A stretch of DNA of 64,000 nt from Sparassis latifolia. Taxonomy: Eukaryota > Basidiomycota > Agaricomycetes > Polyporales > Sparassidaceae. Below, piece by piece: positions 33,927-45,442 of this stretch. The notes under the pieces were generated by a model that was not told where the DNA came from, searched no databases, and saw only the letters and a program-made list of their open reading frames with translations. How positions within the stretch are numbered: position 1 is the stretch's first letter; every line of letters begins with the position of its first letter. The DNA lies in contig CM031556.1 in assembly GCA_018466975.1 (NCBI GenBank), forward strand, positions 930,001 through 994,000, read 5' to 3'. The position numbers were made by a program, and so were the translations under genes.

Positions 33927-35122
33927 AATGATGTCGATGTTCGCCAGAGGCCGCGTGCTGTTACTGCCTAAATGTCTCAGACGACCTGTTCAGTCGTCTC
34001 TCTTCTGCACCACGGGTCGGCGATGTCGCGACTTGGAATCTTCCCGGAGCGTATATTACGAGTCTAAGTACGCAGTAAAGCTGCAAAAGCGTGCACAGGA
34101 GTGAGGTGTTTTACCTCCACCTTTTGTGAGCTATGAATTGTACTGACACACTGTGCATTTGCGTCAGGCAAGATAAAACCGTCTCCCAATTGCGTACAGA
34201 AATCCAGGAGCAAGAAATGGAGAAGCGGAAACAAAGCCTGGCTGCCGCATCGCAGAAGGAGAAGACGCCGAGTGCGTCTGGGGTACGCGCGAGCGGCAGC
34301 GCCTCCTCAGAGAAGTTCTCTGAGCAGACGCCCGGGTTTGTTGCACGGAAGGACGGTTCCCCCGTCAAGGTACAGTCATCTATTCCGGATGCTCCTTGGT
34401 CTAATGTGTTGCCACACGTTGTATAATAGCCTCTCAACAGCATTCTAAACTTGCAGCGACTCTTCTCGGCTCCTCATACGACAGAGCAACTCTCTAGACT
34501 TTGGCAGGCCTATCATAATTCTCGATCTGGAGGTACTGGGCGTGGCTTCCTCTCTGCTGTAATCCCGGCCGATAAGTATCGGAAGATGCTGGACGTTGCC
34601 ACGCGATACCCCAGATTTGTCGTGCCATTGCCAAGGGATAACGCGGTGACCGACTCAAATGAGCGGGCGTACGAGTTTTTCCTCATGGAGTGGGGCTTCT
34701 ATGGTTCACCGCCAGAACCTTCGACAAGCAGCGAGCTGTTTGCCTCTCCACAACCGTCCGCCAACCCGCAGACGTCGACGGTGCTCTTCACACCTCTTCA
34801 GGAATATAAGCTTCGCTCCTCCTTCGCCACTCCGCACCTCGTCCTGACGCACTACACCGACCTAGCGCAATCACACGGACTTGTACTCTTGCGAGGGGAG
34901 ATCACTCCGACATCTAGATCTTCCGCTGCTGGTGGCGGTGAAGCTGATGGACGGTACTTGCTGAGCCAGGAAGACGCGCAGATTTTGGCGGTCGCGGTGC
35001 AACGATTTTATTTGTGGGCGGAAGGGGAAAACGAAAGAACTGCTCTGCTGCAGAGATTCCATGACAGTTCGGAAAATTTCAAGTGGGAGGAGTTGTTGAA
35101 GCACATGGAGTATTCGTTGTGA
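33927..35122 (+). CDS. ATP11: F1-ATPase assembly factor 1 (Atp11)
   Basis: Mitochondrial matrix chaperone that holds the F1 beta subunit during ATP synthase assembly. The start MMSMFARGRVLLLPKCLRRP is Arg-rich with few acidic residues, a typical presequence. Three exons: the first ends in a split Glu codon near 34101; the second (EQDKTVSQLRTEIQEQEMEK) is a charged helix and Ser-rich linker; the third carries the conserved domain PLNSILNLQRLFSAPHTTEQ, WQAYHNSR, FVVPLPRD, YEFFLMEWGF, LVLTHYTDLAQSHGLVLLRG and LLSQEDAQILAVAVQRFYLW. It ends HMEYSL at 35122. About 340 residues, as expected for the family. Confidence 0.92.
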
Positions 35123-36156
35123 TGGGTATTTTGTAGCTAATTACTCTTTGCTTGATTCTACAGCCCCTCGACCGGATGCCCACCAGCTATTGGCTATGTC
35201 AATCTTTGAAGCTGCAGTTACTTCGGATAAACGTCTGAAAGGTTTGATACAATTGTGGTAGCCGGACTCTCTCGAGTCGAGAAACCAAGTATAATCTTTG
35301 TTCAAATTGGATGTCGACTCGACCTGACATGGGGAGCGCATCTATTTCCAGCACGACATCCGTGTTTGTTTTCATCAGATATCCGGTTTTCTCACAAAAT
35401 TGTGAGAGACATCCAAGCTTGAATTACGGAGCAACAGCCTGTGCTGACCTCGCATGTTGACGCTGCCTGGAAATTTCTGCCTCTGTGGTACCTTTCGTTT
35501 CTCTAAGCTGTCTCTCGCGAGTTGGCTTGAGTAAGTATTATCCAATGTATCTCCTCTGCTTTCAGGCGACGAAACAGCATGGAGGTCTATTTCGTTCTGC
35601 AATGTGTTCGGGCCACTCAAATGTCAGCGCACATGATGCGCACCTTCTCCAGCAGCTTTTGTGAGCTATGATATCACTTGCTCTCAAGGCTTTCTCAAGA
35701 TCCGCTCTTACTGCGATCGTCGTCCAAGGCATCGGTCTTCTTCCGAAGCGGTATGGGACTGGAATGTCTTGTAATCCGGTCATTGGTGTCTAAGTCAATT
35801 TTGTCTGGGCATGGTATTCTCTTCACCGATCTAGAGCTCCCGGGTCAGGCTTGCAAGGCTTGCGACTCTTGTATGGAGTGTAAGATCTGGATCTATAGAA
35901 CTACATAACTACTTAGTGCCTTTTAGTGTGTGGATCTGCATCTCCTCAGAGGCCAGCTCTGCTCGATTACTCTGCAGATATTAGGCCAGACTTCGTGGGA
36001 ACAGTTCTCAGCACACCCGAAACTGGCTTTCGAATTCTCAATACCTCACATTCGATGCTACTCAAAGTACCCGACTACGATCGTGCGGATACGAGTCGAT
36101 GCAACCAAACCAACTGATTATATTCAATTACTACGATACAATCGCAAGACCCCCTC
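35123..36156. other. Intergenic, no gene recognised
   Basis: About 1 kb between ATP11 and the 3' end of the next minus-strand gene. Two short minus-strand frames (35375-35620 and 35562-35783) overlap but show no motif and no consistent splicing. Confidence 0.45.
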
Positions 36157-38597
36157 TCATCGCGCTGCCGACGTCGTAGGCTGATAATCCGCAAGATATC
36201 TCTGCCCCGCATACGTTCCTGCGCCCCCAGGTGTCGCAGGCCGCGGCGTCTCCGGCGCGCTCGGCGTCGCGACACTGCGCGGAAGCGGCGGCAGCGTTGG
36301 CGCCTGCGCCTGCGTGGGTGACCAAGACTGGTACAACTTGCTTGCGGTGGACACCACCGTGTTCGCCACCGCCCGCTGCGGCTGCGGCTGCTGCGCCGTG
36401 GACGCGAAGAAGCTCGCGTAGTTCGTCGCCACCGTCGTGGGCGACGTCACGGCCGTCCCTGGCTGGGGGGTGGCGCGTCCCGACGTCGAGCCCGCGACAC
36501 TCCCGGCCGCTTGCGGCTGCGCGGACGGCGGGTAGTTGTGCCAGGAAGAGTACGGGTACTGCTGGTTGGTGTTGTATTGCTGGCCGGGGTAGTGTGTGCC
36601 CGTGCTCGTCTGAGTCTGCGTGGGAGCAGTGTAGCTGGGATAGTACGTGCTTGCCTGGCCTGGGGTGTAGGTGCCATAGCCCCCACGGTACTGGGCACTT
36701 GTAGAGTAGTTGGAGTATGTGTAGGGGTTGTACGCTGGAGCGGCCGCTTTCACCGTCGTCGGCGTGGCTGGAATGGGGGGGGCGGCCGGAATGGGTGCCA
36801 TTGCAGCACCCGACTTGACTTGGATGGTCGTGTCGTCCCGGAGAGCCGTCGTGCGCCCCTCAGGAAGAGTGCCATACCACCCTTGGGTTTCGTCAGTGGG
36901 AAGCGTTCGGTGCAACTTGTGTAAGACTGATGCGGGAGGAACGAACGGAGGGCTGTCGTCTAAGGATGATCTGGGTCGCAGCGAGGCCAACAGCGTCAAC
37001 GAGTCGAGGATGCCATGTGCTATCAAGGGAGCGATCTGTTAAATTCGATCGGAACCATGAGAGCAGAAAAGGCCACATACCGACATCCCACTCTTCAGAA
37101 CCTACTTCCACGACGCTCGACCCGCCGCCTTCCGCACCAAACCGTCCCAATTGCAGCACCTCCAGTCTAACCAATGCTCTTGCATTCTTGTCCAAAAGTT
37201 CCTGTACAGCTTCTTCCAACTCGAGGCTACCCAACGCAGCCTTGATGACTGCGACTTGATCTGGAGGCAACAAGCTTTCCACCACCGCCGACAAATCTAG
37301 CACCTCAGGATTCTTCTTCTTATCACCAACGTTCTCTCCCTCCTCCGCGCCTCCATCAAACATCTCCACATCGTCTCCAGTACCAAGCGCGGGCCCGCGC
37401 CCAGGCCAAGCTCGTTGCTTGCCCTTCCCGCTGCCTTGCAATCGTCTTTTCTGCTCCTGTCTCCAAACTACCTCGCCTAGCGTCATTCTCCCGACCTCAG
37501 CGCCACCTTGGTCAAAGCTAGGCGCAAAGCCGGCATACGGTCCGTAATCGAGGAACCGCCCGCAGCTCAGCTGGCGAGGGCCAGGGAGACCCGGAGGAAC
37601 CGAGCTGTTGTTCTTCTTCGCGTATGCAGCTAAGGTCACCGGCTCCACCGTAGAGGTCGACGCAGAAGGGAGGATGGACACGAACTCCGCGTGGGCTGTG
37701 GGCAGGTCCTTCAGCTCCTGGCTGTCCAGGGCTGTGCTCGAGTTCAGAGACGTCCACCAGTCGCCCGAGGGCATGTGCTGCACGAGTGCGTATTTACGCT
37801 TGCGTGATATGCTCGGAAGCCCCGTGGCAGGCTGAGGTGGGAGTTTGACGTCTTCATGGTCTGCTGAGGACGAATCGAGGATCGGAATGAGACTTTCGAC
37901 GTCAAGGGATATTGGAGAGGAATGGAACGAGGCCTGGTCAAGCAGCGACAGGGCGAGATTGCAGAAACGGAGCTGTTGAGCGGCAGGGGCGGACGGACGG
38001 GATCGTGGGTGCGATGATATAGGAAAGAGATGTTGGACTGCAGACTGGTATGGATACATGTTCATCAACATGCCAGGACGCAAAAAGCTTGACACGTACG
38101 CGCAATACACGTAATGGGTAATCTGAAGAGTTCTTGAGGAGTGCGCGGAAGGAGTATGACCGCGTTAATGTTGATGGACTAGCTACGGACTCCGGCAAGG
38201 TTGGCTCAAGGGTGTCATCTGGGAGGGGGAAGACTCGATCTAGAAGACCTTGGGTATCAACCCTGCGAGCGTAGTCGGCGAAAGTAAGACACAAAAGTCG
38301 TTCAGAACATACGCACATTTCCAGGACATCTAGAATCTTCTCCGCGTCGGAAGGTTCAATCGGAACATCACCGCTCCCAGGCAGCTGCACTGGTTTGGCA
38401 TTTGGTGGGTGTTCTTCGGGCTCCTGACTGCCCTCTTCCTTTATGTCTGTTCGTACTTGCTTTGCGGCGGGTTGGTCGCCAGAGTCCGCGAGTGAGGTCC
38501 GTTTCCGCTTTTTTGAGCCTGTTTTGCGAGCGGGAGGACCGACGTCAGCGGGTTTGTCTTTTTCGAGCTGCGCGGTTGAACGAGTGGCACGAGCCAT
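36157..38597 (-). CDS. Nuclear-looking protein of unknown function with Tyr/Ser/Gln-rich tail
   Basis: I do not recognise a named family. The start MARATRSTAQLEKDKPADVG (38597) leads into a basic bipartite segment (RKTGSKKRKRTSLAD) that fits a nuclear localisation signal. Four exons join in phase: exon 1 ends DVLEM; exon 2 holds VDTQGLLDRVFPLPDDTLEP and NSSDYPLRVLR; exon 3 is about 1 kb and includes a helical region (LPPDQVAVIKAALGSLELEE); exon 4 starts IAPLIAHGILDSLTLLASLR. The last roughly 200 residues are low complexity (YNPYTYSNYSTSAQYRGGYG and QQYPYSSWHNYPPSAQPQ), a prion-like composition found in transcription and RNA-binding proteins. A role in transcription or chromatin is a guess. 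It is divergent from mL43. Confidence 0.7.
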
Positions 38598-38929
38598 GCA
38601 GAAGAGGATATATTTCGAGATAAAGAGATCACGAGGATGGGTGGTTGACGCGACTGTGGCGAGACGTGTATGCGGTGGTGTATCCAAACGCGTCCAACTC
38701 GACGCGTCCCGTGAAATCACTCGACGGTCGTCGATGAGCTGTCTTGGGTGAGTGACGCAGACTGGGCGGTTGAACATTCTCAGTCACTTACTACCATTTC
38801 AATCTCCGCTTCTAGTTGTTACTACAACGTGTGCTTACTTTTCTAGACTTTTTTTCAAACCCAAATTGAACTGTCACTATTGTTCATTACAAAGGCTTGG
38901 CGATATTTTCCCTCCACCACCCCCTCACA
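38598..38929. promoter_or_regulatory. Divergent promoter region, unknown nuclear protein / mL43
   Basis: 332 bases lie between two start codons facing away from each other, so both promoters are here. No clear core element was seen. Confidence 0.45.
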
Positions 38930-39423
38930 ATGGCCTTCAAGCTCGCACCTGCCACGAAACCTCTCCTGCGCGCCTCGCTGACTTCGCGACCAGCTAACGG
39001 CCATCTTGCATTCATTCCCCAAATCCGCAAACTGGTCTTCGAGTACTGCGACAAATGGCCATCATCTGCAAACACCCGGACATATCTCCATGACCATTTG
39101 GAGGATCTCGCCCGCGAAAATCCCCACGTCGAGTTCGTGGTGAGACAGCGGAACCAGAAGGAGCCCATTATCCGCGGTTTCTACCGTGCGTGGCACCTTT
39201 CCCGCGCGTTTACGCTACTTCTGACCTGTTCCCAGTGAACGACAGGGAAAAGGTCATCGCGCTGAACGGCTTCGAGGTAACGGGCATCCAGAAGAAGGTC
39301 CAACTGCTGCTCGATTCTTCTGGCGCGAAAATCAAGCCTCTGAAGAGACGGACGGTGGAGAGCACGACAGAGGCGGCGAGAGGCATCTGGAGCGGTCTGC
39401 ACGACACACCATTCAAAATCTAG
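38930..39423 (+). CDS. MRPL51: Mitochondrial large ribosomal subunit protein mL43
   Basis: Structural protein of the mitoribosome with the thioredoxin-like L51/S25/CI-B8 fold. The start is MAFKLAPATKPLLRASLTSR. Conserved parts are IPQIRKLVFEYCDKWPSSAN, TRTYLHDHLEDLARENPHVE and FVVRQRNQKEPIIRGFY. After one intron (39188-39236, which splits the Leu codon C/TG) comes NDREKVIALNGFEVTGIQKK. The end is IWSGLHDTPFKI. About 147 residues, normal for fungal Mrpl51. The domain's Phe/Tyr-Cys and KEP..RGxY features are all present. Confidence 0.92.
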
Positions 39424-41950
39424 GGTTGCAGTCGTCGTAGACGCGGTATGTGACATGGGCTGGGGGCAGCTGGAGGCCTTGAGTGGCCATACCCACTAGA
39501 GACCCGGTATTTGCATGCGTCTGTATGGGGCTTAGAGGAGCAGGATCCCGAGGAGACGCGTAGGACTGCAGTCATGGTGGACGTTATCCAGCGTCATACG
39601 GGTGACTTGGACTAGTGAGCAAGATTGAACGTGGGGCAAATTGCGGTGGTGTCGAATAAATCAAGGGTCCGAGTTTAGAAATTCAAAGCTTCACGGTTTC
39701 TACAGTCATGCCTTGAGTGGAAAGCTTTACCTCAAGGGCCTTAAGGCAGACTCAAGGGGTATGCACCGGCAGATTCCGAGACACAGGGTAGGGGGGGGGG
39801 GCTCCGAGGTCCTTAACTGAGAATTATTTTTACTTATGAAATGGGCGGCAGGAGGTAAGTAAGGGTCTCCTGCAGTAAAACCATACACTCAGTAGCTGAA
39901 AGGCACCTTTGATGATGGTCTACGGAGTGTTTGCGCAACTTGCAGGGGTGGGCTGCTCGGAGGTGGCGGCGGGCACGGGCGCTACCAGATGTGATGTCGG
40001 GTCACAACGATGACTAACAAGGTGACCTGCATCACGTAAGCCTAGGATTACCATCTCTATATGGCAGGTGCCTTCTATATATGGACCGTGGGAAGTTCCC
40101 ACGGGGGGGGGAAGGGGGTCCTGGGGGGGCTTAACCGGATTTTCTGACCCTGTCTAGAATCCGATTTATGCATGCCCCGGCAGACTTCGAGCTTCTGCTC
40201 CACGTGACAAGCTTCAAGTTTGAGGCTCTTCGCGGCGAGCAGGCTCAAATAAAGCTTCGTGCTAATAACGGTGAGCTGTGACAATACGAATTCCTCTTCA
40301 TGCAGTGTGCCCGTATCTTTTTCATGCATTGTGTACTAGGTCCTCCCTGGGTCTGATCACCATCCACACCGGATGTGAGCGCGCGAGTCCGGAAGTCGAT
40401 CACAGTCAGATGCTTTCGGGGAGCAGTCATCCCGCGCAATCGCTGATCGTCATAGAAACGACGACGATACTGACGACGCATGCACAGGCAAATGAGACGT
40501 ATGCCTTCACTGAGGTGGAAATCTATGCTGCCCCCCGTCATCTACCTTCAAAGACGCAATGATGTAGACCCCTCCGACGACAGCATCTTTCCTGTGCCGT
40601 GGAAGGGAGCCTTACATCCTGCGAGTATTAGCGAAGCATGCGGGCACAGTCATGGGTGGACGTTCACAATCAATGGGGGAGGAATTGACGAAGCCGGTAG
40701 CGCTAGCGGCGCGCACTTAGGCCGCCTCACAGGTAGTGTCTGCTGTCAGACATGAGTGCGTCGTTCTCTGCACGTTCTTCCGATGTTCTGTGCTCATTCC
40801 AGCTATACTGACGCGAAATGTTCAGGATCACTGTAGTATCGCATCCCCCCTCGATGGTCATTAGGTGACCTATGCCTATGCCACGACGAGGTTCATCTCA
40901 CGGCGTGTGAGCGGTTGGAGGACAACGACCCATTCAAAGAAGGTAAGCCGGTCCTGTGTTTTGCAGCTTCGGTCCTTGCATAGAACATACTTCTCTCACT
41001 ATGCCCTATTGCGCACAGAGCTTAATAATATCATTCCCATGCGGAGAGTTTACTCATGACCATCATCTCATTCGCCCTGGAGTGGTTGAGACCTACACAC
41101 ATATAAACGCGCAGAGGTGAGTTCAGACGAGGCAATAATGGGCACAACAGCTGACTATATAAGCTTCATTATTCGACCCATTTACAGCTGCTTACATCCG
41201 TACAATGAACCTATTGGCAGATGTGCTCCACAAATTCCCAACACAAGGCATCCCTAGTTCCTGGAGTCGGGGAACTGTACGGTAGGTCGTCGGCTGAAAA
41301 TCTAGCAGATGCAATGTTTTCACGGAATAGGAACATTGGCTCTCTTCCAGTTCCTGAAGTCAGGGAACTTGCATGGTATGCTGCCAGCTGAAAACCTCGG
41401 TGTATTCACCTCGGAAGTGCCGTGGTAATAATACCAGAGGCTTCTGATAGTCGTTGTACCACGCTAAGTCCGTATTTGTATGATGAACGTCAATGTACGT
41501 TACTTTCCAAGCGGTGTAATCAGGAAGTTGCTACGTCAACGCTACGCAACCGGGTGTCCCAACGGTCACCCAGTACACCGCGTTCGCGGGCCCTGGAGTT
41601 CATTGCCACGACTGCGGGTATTTCTCGGTCTCTGTTTGAGTTCTTGCACTCCAACTCTTCACCCATTCAGCTACAGTGCCTGCATGGGGCATTCTCGTGC
41701 AGTCGAAAGTTCTGGTTGGTAATGATACGCGCGCCTCGTGTTCGATGATCCACGCTTTTGCCATGCTTTTGCGACCGCACTGATGCCTGCATGACTCACT
41801 CGTGCTTTCTATATCTTTAGTTTTTCATGGGTCGCAGGGTCCCGTACGCCCTTCCCCACGTGTAGGATATGTGAGCACTTAGTAGGCTTGCTCCGAATCC
41901 GAGAGCGCAGCGCCCATCTTACATTCTACCCATCCACTACTACTTTCGCC
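39424..41950. other. Long intergenic region with G-runs and an imperfect direct repeat
   Basis: About 2.5 kb without a recognisable gene. It holds an 11-base G-run (39791-39801), a cluster of G-runs at 40103-40129, and a roughly 52-base imperfect direct repeat (41254-41305 and 41347-41400). Short open frames at 40278-40560 and 40480-40755 show no family motif. Confidence 0.5.
41254..41400. repeat. Two imperfect direct repeats of about 52 bases
   Basis: Copy 1 (41254-41305) and copy 2 (41347-41400) share GTTCCTGnAGTCnGGGAACT, then a looser GG..GGT, then GCTGAAAA.CT. They are roughly 75% alike and about 40 bases apart. Each contains an imperfect palindrome GTTCC..GGGAAC, so they could be protein-binding sites or remnants of a repeat. 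Confidence 0.55.
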
Positions 41951-43073
41951 ATGTCAGTGACGTCGACCTCTCCCCGACGCTTCTACGCCAACGCGAAAAC
42001 TTTTGACGTCCAGCCTATGCAGAAGAGGACGAGCTTTTACGCCATGCCCCAGGGCGATACCCAGATCTGGTTGGACTGGGTGCATTCAGAGCGAGCAGCG
42101 AACGTGAGTACCATCGGGTAAGGTGTAGGCAGCGGTGTTGACGGGCTCTTCGCGACAGTCCTCATGGGGCAGTTCGACATCTACAACCCTCGTCGATGAC
42201 TACGTGAGTGGCATACAGATGCCATCAGTTGACGAGCTGAATCCATTTTGTAGAAGCACAATCCCACCGAGTCGAAGACGCACGACAATCCTCTGTCCCT
42301 ATGCTACTCACTGGTGAGTGCTGTTCGCGTAGGAAGGATGTGCTGTCTGACGAGCTGCATATCAGACACCCCCGACACCACACTCGCCCGACAGCGACAT
42401 GTCGTCGTCACAGTTATCGATCGATTCGGCGTCCGTGTTCGACGAGATGCCCGAGATTCCTTTCGTCTCGTCTCCTGTCCAGTACGGTAACCCGTGGCAT
42501 CATTACCGGAAGGGAAGCGCGGGTCATGACGCAGAACACTTCTGGTCGTCCGTCATCCGCCCCACAGCGTCCCAGTCGTCGGACCGGAGCATTGCGGTCT
42601 TAGGACATACGAACGACCGCGTAATGGGGCCATCGAGGCAGCGGTCCGGATCCCTGGATTCCATGGCTTCATCTCGGTCGAAGCCTGCACCAGCGAAATC
42701 GATCCTGTCGTCGAGCTCGTCCATCCGAACACGGACGGGGCGATCACCTTCATCCGTCAAGTTTCTCGACATGCCGACCATTCACTACCAGGAGTACGAG
42801 CCGGAGTCTCCTCTCTCGCCAGAGGCTCCATTGGAGATCAAGAAGCTTGGCCTCTTGGACCGGATTTTGCGTCCGATGAAGAAACCGCAACTTGCACCTG
42901 CGCGTCCTATGATTTCTGGGCCAATTCCGCTATGGGAGAAGCCGCCACGACGCGTTTGTAGTGGAGCCGCTAGCCTACGCTCTGTGAAATCGAGCCGTAG
43001 CCTCCGGTCCGTCCGGTCATGTAGCAGCAGGCTGCAAACATATTGGGGCAGAATTACGCGGAGGGATAATTGA
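41951..43073 (+). CDS. Ser-rich protein of unknown function
   Basis: No family recognised. Four exons join without stops: MSVTSTSPRRFYANAKTFDV to HSERAAN; then SSWGSSTSTTLVDDY; then KHNPTESKTHDNPLSLCYSL; then TPPTPHSPDSDMSSSQLSID to the stop at 43073. The third intron (gtgagt..atatcag) places the last exon in the frame of the 224-codon ORF. The protein is about 310 residues and rich in Ser, Pro and Arg. Clusters such as RSGSLDSMASSRSK and SRSLRSVRSCSSR would be good kinase substrates. One short ordered candidate is IKKLGLLDRILRPMKKPQLA. Probably an intrinsically disordered basidiomycete protein. Confidence 0.65.
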
Positions 43074-43501
43074 TCGCCTGTAGTCTCATGCGTTATGCCA
43101 ATGTGAGCTCCTTATCGGTAAGTATGTTTTTTTTTGCTGATAATGATGCTGTAGTGCTGCCCTATCATGCTCGGACATTGCATGTTTGCCTTCATGCCGC
43201 CGCCTCCAGATTGCGAAGCACATGGACATTATTTTTTCGCCATCTCGCACTCACCGCACTGAGCTCCTTGCACCTTGCCACTGCAAGTGCTCCCGGATTT
43301 GATATCAAGGGAAGCCAAGTGGGACTCTGTCAAGGAGTACAGTAGCGCGACATGTAGGACAACAGTAGGGTGTTCTCACTGAGACATGCCATTCATCCGT
43401 AGTAGCCAAGCAGTATGTAGTCCCAACGCTTGCTGTACACTCGCCTATGGGTCCTGGCCGTCGAGAGATAAGATAGCAGACCGACATGGTAGCCATTGTA
43501 T
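43074..43501. other. Intergenic between convergent genes
   Basis: 428 bases, the shared 3' region of the Ser-rich gene and the Mgr2-like gene. No further feature seen. Confidence 0.5.
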
Positions 43502-44084
43502 TCAGAGTTGTCGCTCTCGTGCCTTCTCCATGTCCCACCTCCTTTTCATCATGGCAATACCTTCATTTCTTGACCGCACGATGGGTGATGTGAACTGTAA
43601 CCGAGCAGCCTCAAGGTGTGGCGGTAGAGCCGTGTCATTGCGGATAACCTCAACGTCCACAACTTCGTCAATCGGACGGCGAAAGAAAAACTGACAGCTG
43701 CTCACCGAACCAATGGCAAGGAAGAAGGAAAAGGTAGCGGCACTACTCAGCATGTATTGCGAAAGCGTTGGGAGGACCCCTCGCGGTCCCGCACCTCCTC
43801 TGGAAGAGGAGAGTCAGTAACTGCGCTATCCTCGCGGCAGAAGACACACCTGAAGATGCTATACGAGCCAAAGATGAATCCTATAGTAAGGCCAACCCCT
43901 GCGCCCATCATGGCACCCATCCTGAAGTAGATTATGTTGGTTCACTCTACAACTGAAGAAGTGTCATAGTTCCATACTTCACTACGCAGATATGTTACAC
44001 ATAAGTCGCAAGGAAAACGCACGAAATTCACGTACATTTTTGCCATACAGTAGGGCCAGCGTAATTTCGCTGTGGTTGAGCCAT
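43502..44084 (-). CDS. MGR2: Mgr2/ROMO1-like subunit of the TIM23 translocase, with C-terminal extension
   Basis: Small inner-membrane protein with two glycine-rich helices; yeast Mgr2 couples Tim21 to TIM23 and gates lateral release of preproteins. Four exons on the minus strand, 44084-44032, 43921-43850, 43799-43706 and 43648-43502, total 366 bases and 121 residues. The start is MAQPQRNYAGPTVWQKCT. Helix 1 is MGAMMGAGVGLTIGFIFGSY (GxxxG type), the loop FRGGAGPRGVLPTLSQY, and helix 2 MLSSAATFSFFLAIGSV. Known Mgr2/ROMO1 proteins stop soon after helix 2; here about 48 further residues follow (IRNDTALPPHLEAARLQF.. to MMKRRWDMEKARERQL), basic and probably helical. The start is divergent from PEX10, with 109 bases between the two starts. 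Confidence 0.85.
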
Positions 44085-44193
44085 GGTGAGAAAAAAGAAG
44101 TGCGACAGAAACCAGTTGAAGACGTTGTGAAGATGCTGAAGATGGACGAAGCCAAGGAGAGGTCACGCCTCAGCCTCTTAAGCCAAGTTTACC
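44085..44193. promoter_or_regulatory. Compact bidirectional promoter, MGR2-like / PEX10
   Basis: Only 109 bases lie between the two divergent start codons, so the genes must share a promoter and their 5' leaders must be very short or overlapping. Confidence 0.55.
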
Positions 44194-45442
44194 ATGGCCG
44201 CCACGCCACTTCTATCGTTCCCCCCGGCCCAGCAAGCTCAGATCAGTGTGTCCATCCCTTAGTCCGTATGATTCTTGCTCATTCACGTCAGTCCACTGGG
44301 CACAGTCCGGTCAAATCAACGAGATTTCTTCCACGTCTCATCCTTACGGGAGCAGACGGAGTCCGTTCTGAGGTCCTGGCTAGGTAACTGTGTGCTGCTC
44401 ACCCGGCGTATGCGTTAGATATTCAAGAATTCATTAGGAACACGTTGGCTCACGCGCTGGGACAAGGAGATTGACCTTCTCGTCAGGTTACTGTACTATG
44501 GCTTGACTATTGGTCGAGGTGAGTATAGTGGTACGCCCTTCAGCATTTCGACCCATCAGTCTTTTACAGCCTCCCAGACTCTCGGTGAGGAGTATACAGA
44601 TATTTGGCTGCATTCTGTGCACACGGAGAGACCGCCGTCATGGCGAACGCGAGCAGCTCTTGTGATGCTACCAGCATTACCCTCATATCTGCTGGCGAAA
44701 TGGGGCTCTGTTCTCTCCCAGACATCGACATTAGGCTCCATCGTGAAGAGGTTGCCGACGTTGCTCGAAGTATTATCTGAGGTTAACCTCGCAATATTCT
44801 ACTTTCGGGGAACCTACTATAGCCTCGCGAAGAGATTTCTAGGGCTCCGTTATGTGCGCCTTCCTTTTCGTGTTCGTGGACGAGCACGCTGAAGATGATT
44901 CGTTTGCAGATTTCTTCCATCCCAGAAGACCCAAATACCCGTCCGCCTTCGTACTCGCTTCTAGGCGTTCTCCTTGCCGTCAGACTACTATCCCGTCTCA
45001 TAGGTGCAATCCGTAATTTTACAGCGAAGTCTGCCGCGCAGGCTTCAGGAGGGTCCTACAAGCAACCTGTGGACAACTCTCGTGAAACATATATTGATGA
45101 TAACCCTGTGTCAACCATGCTCGGGCCTGTCGATAGGGAAGAAGCACCCCAACCCTCCGCTGAAGACGATGAGCGGACAGTTCTAGACGTCACACGCATA
45201 CCACCGAATGTGAGAGCTGCCCGAACATGTACACTCTGCCTGGAAGAGCGCACGGCAAGTTGTGCTACGGAGTGTGGTCATCTTTTTTGTTGGAACTGCA
45301 TAGTCGGGTGGGGTCGCGAGAAGGTGAAGTTCGGCCTTGGTGATCTATGCGTATCTGGAGCTAATCCACATCATAGCCCGAATGTCCACTTTGCCGACAA
45401 GCTCTCCAACTGAACACTCTACTGCCCATCTACAACTTGTAG
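44194..45442 (+). CDS. PEX10: Peroxin-10, RING-type E3 ligase of the peroxisomal import machinery
   Basis: Peroxisomal membrane ubiquitin ligase that, with Pex2 and Pex12, modifies the import receptor Pex5. Exon 1 is MAATPLLSFPPAQQAQI (44194-44245); after an intron the frame continues IRSNQRDFFHVSSLREQTES, TRWLTRWDKEIDLLVRLLYY, GEEYTDIWLHSV and VLSEVNLAIFYFRGTYYSLA. Then SIPEDPNTRPPSYSLLGVLL leads to a C-terminal C3HC4 RING: CTLCLEERTASCATECGHLF, CWNCIVGWGREK, PECPLCRQALQL. It ends LLPIYNL at 45442. About six exons. All RING cysteines and the histidine are present. A hydrophobic N-terminal half provides membrane segments, as in other Pex10 proteins. Confidence 0.93.

Noticed and set aside
36231..36924. 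Two overlapping + strand ORFs rich in Ala, Arg, Gly and Val
   Set aside because: Antisense shadows of the low-complexity Tyr/Ser/Gln-rich exon on the minus strand.
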